NCBI RefSeq assembly: GCF_004137085.1
Contig: NZ_QYBC01000021.1
Location: 54,873-118,872, forward strand
Source: Lichenibacterium ramalinae
Lineage (GTDB): Bacteria > Pseudomonadota > Alphaproteobacteria > Rhizobiales > Beijerinckiaceae
DNA: 64,000 bases
Direction of reading: 5' to 3'
A model generated the notes under the pieces. The model had not been told where the DNA came from. It saw only the letters and a program-made list of their open reading frames with translations, and did not search any database. A program made the translations under genes and the position numbers. Shown here piece by piece: positions 63,898 through 64,000 of this stretch. Each line of letters opens with the position of its first letter. The first letter of the stretch is position 1.

Positions 63898-64000
63898 TGT
63901 GAGCTTTCCATAGGTTGTCCATCCGATCCGAACCGAGGAAGCTGAGGTTGCGACGCTTCAGCCCCAAGGGAGGGACCGGATGAACATCCACAAGAATGCC
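63898..64000 (+). mobile_element. Left end of an IS481-type insertion sequence
   Basis: The left terminus probably begins TGTGAGCTTTCCATAGG at 63898, right after the dispersed repeat; TGT ends are typical of IS481. A leader of about 80 nt leads to a transposase start. The right end is outside the window, so completeness cannot be judged. Confidence 0.6.
63980..64000 (+). CDS. IS481-type transposase, first seven codons
   Basis: ATG at 63980 preceded by GGGAGGGACCGG; the seven visible residues MNIHKNA are a very common start of IS481-family transposases in alphaproteobacteria. Cut by the window end. Identification rests on these few residues plus the left-end sequence. Confidence 0.6.

Overview
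High-GC (roughly 70%) chromosomal DNA from an alphaproteobacterium, most likely a Hyphomicrobiales (Rhizobiales) member. The evidence is the rimP-nusA-ylxR-infB-rbfA order, an RpmE without cysteines, the GlpSTPQV-type glycerol ABC importer and the alphaproteobacterial style of the proteins. A placement near Beijerinckiaceae/Methylobacteriaceae/lichen-associated relatives is only a guess. Nearly all of the window is ordinary chromosome. The clear accessory pieces are a lower-GC two-gene locus at about 34.6-35.4 kb and the left end of an IS481-type element at the right edge.

Layout. (1) 1-7.2 kb, minus strand: rimP, nusA, ylxR-like, infB, then a strong terminator and rbfA, with a leader hairpin ahead of rimP. 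(2) 7.4-12.3 kb: an IorAB-type molybdenum hydroxylase, a secreted alpha/beta hydrolase, a DUF1192 protein and a quinone reductase. (3) 12.6-17.6 kb: a LacI-type regulator divergent from a sugar-type ABC importer plus esterase, with a perfect palindromic operator between them; downstream lies a decayed SDR gene whose catalytic Tyr codon is now a stop. (4) 18-33 kb: the glycerol regulon (glpD, glpR, glpSTPQ-DUF2160-glpV, glpK) with a 2OG-Fe oxygenase, a large beta-propeller phosphoesterase and ogt between its parts. (5) 33-39.4 kb: hypothetical and TPR genes, the low-GC pair (small protein plus putative ADP-ribosyltransferase-fold protein), aspA, an MsbA-like exporter and rpmE. (6) 39.4-46.5 kb: GNAT, glycosyltransferase, hydrolase, zinc alcohol dehydrogenase, ModE-like regulator and an FdhF/YdeP-type molybdoenzyme. 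(7) 46.7-51.1 kb: cyoABCD plus a small membrane protein. (8) 51.2-56.9 kb: ilvE with a 21-bp tandem repeat upstream, then the tetronate catabolic genes otnK, otnI, ltnD and divergent otnC. (9) 56.9-63.8 kb: an SDR dehydrogenase, a ribose-type ABC importer and a second LacI regulator. (10) 63.8-64 kb: an interspersed repeat and the IS481 left end.

How the parts fit. Region 4 imports glycerol, phosphorylates it with GlpK and oxidises it to DHAP with GlpD under GlpR; TTTCGTT-type repeats lie upstream of both glpD and glpS. Regions 8 and 9 look like one acid-sugar regulon: matching LacI-type palindromes (TGATwGCGCwATCA) sit in the ltnD/otnC and importer/lacI divergent gaps, and the Otn pathway also ends in DHAP. 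The candidate for an undescribed system is the small-protein/ART-like pair at 34582-35364. Three copies of a palindromic intergenic repeat and many short in-frame tandem repeats recur across the window.
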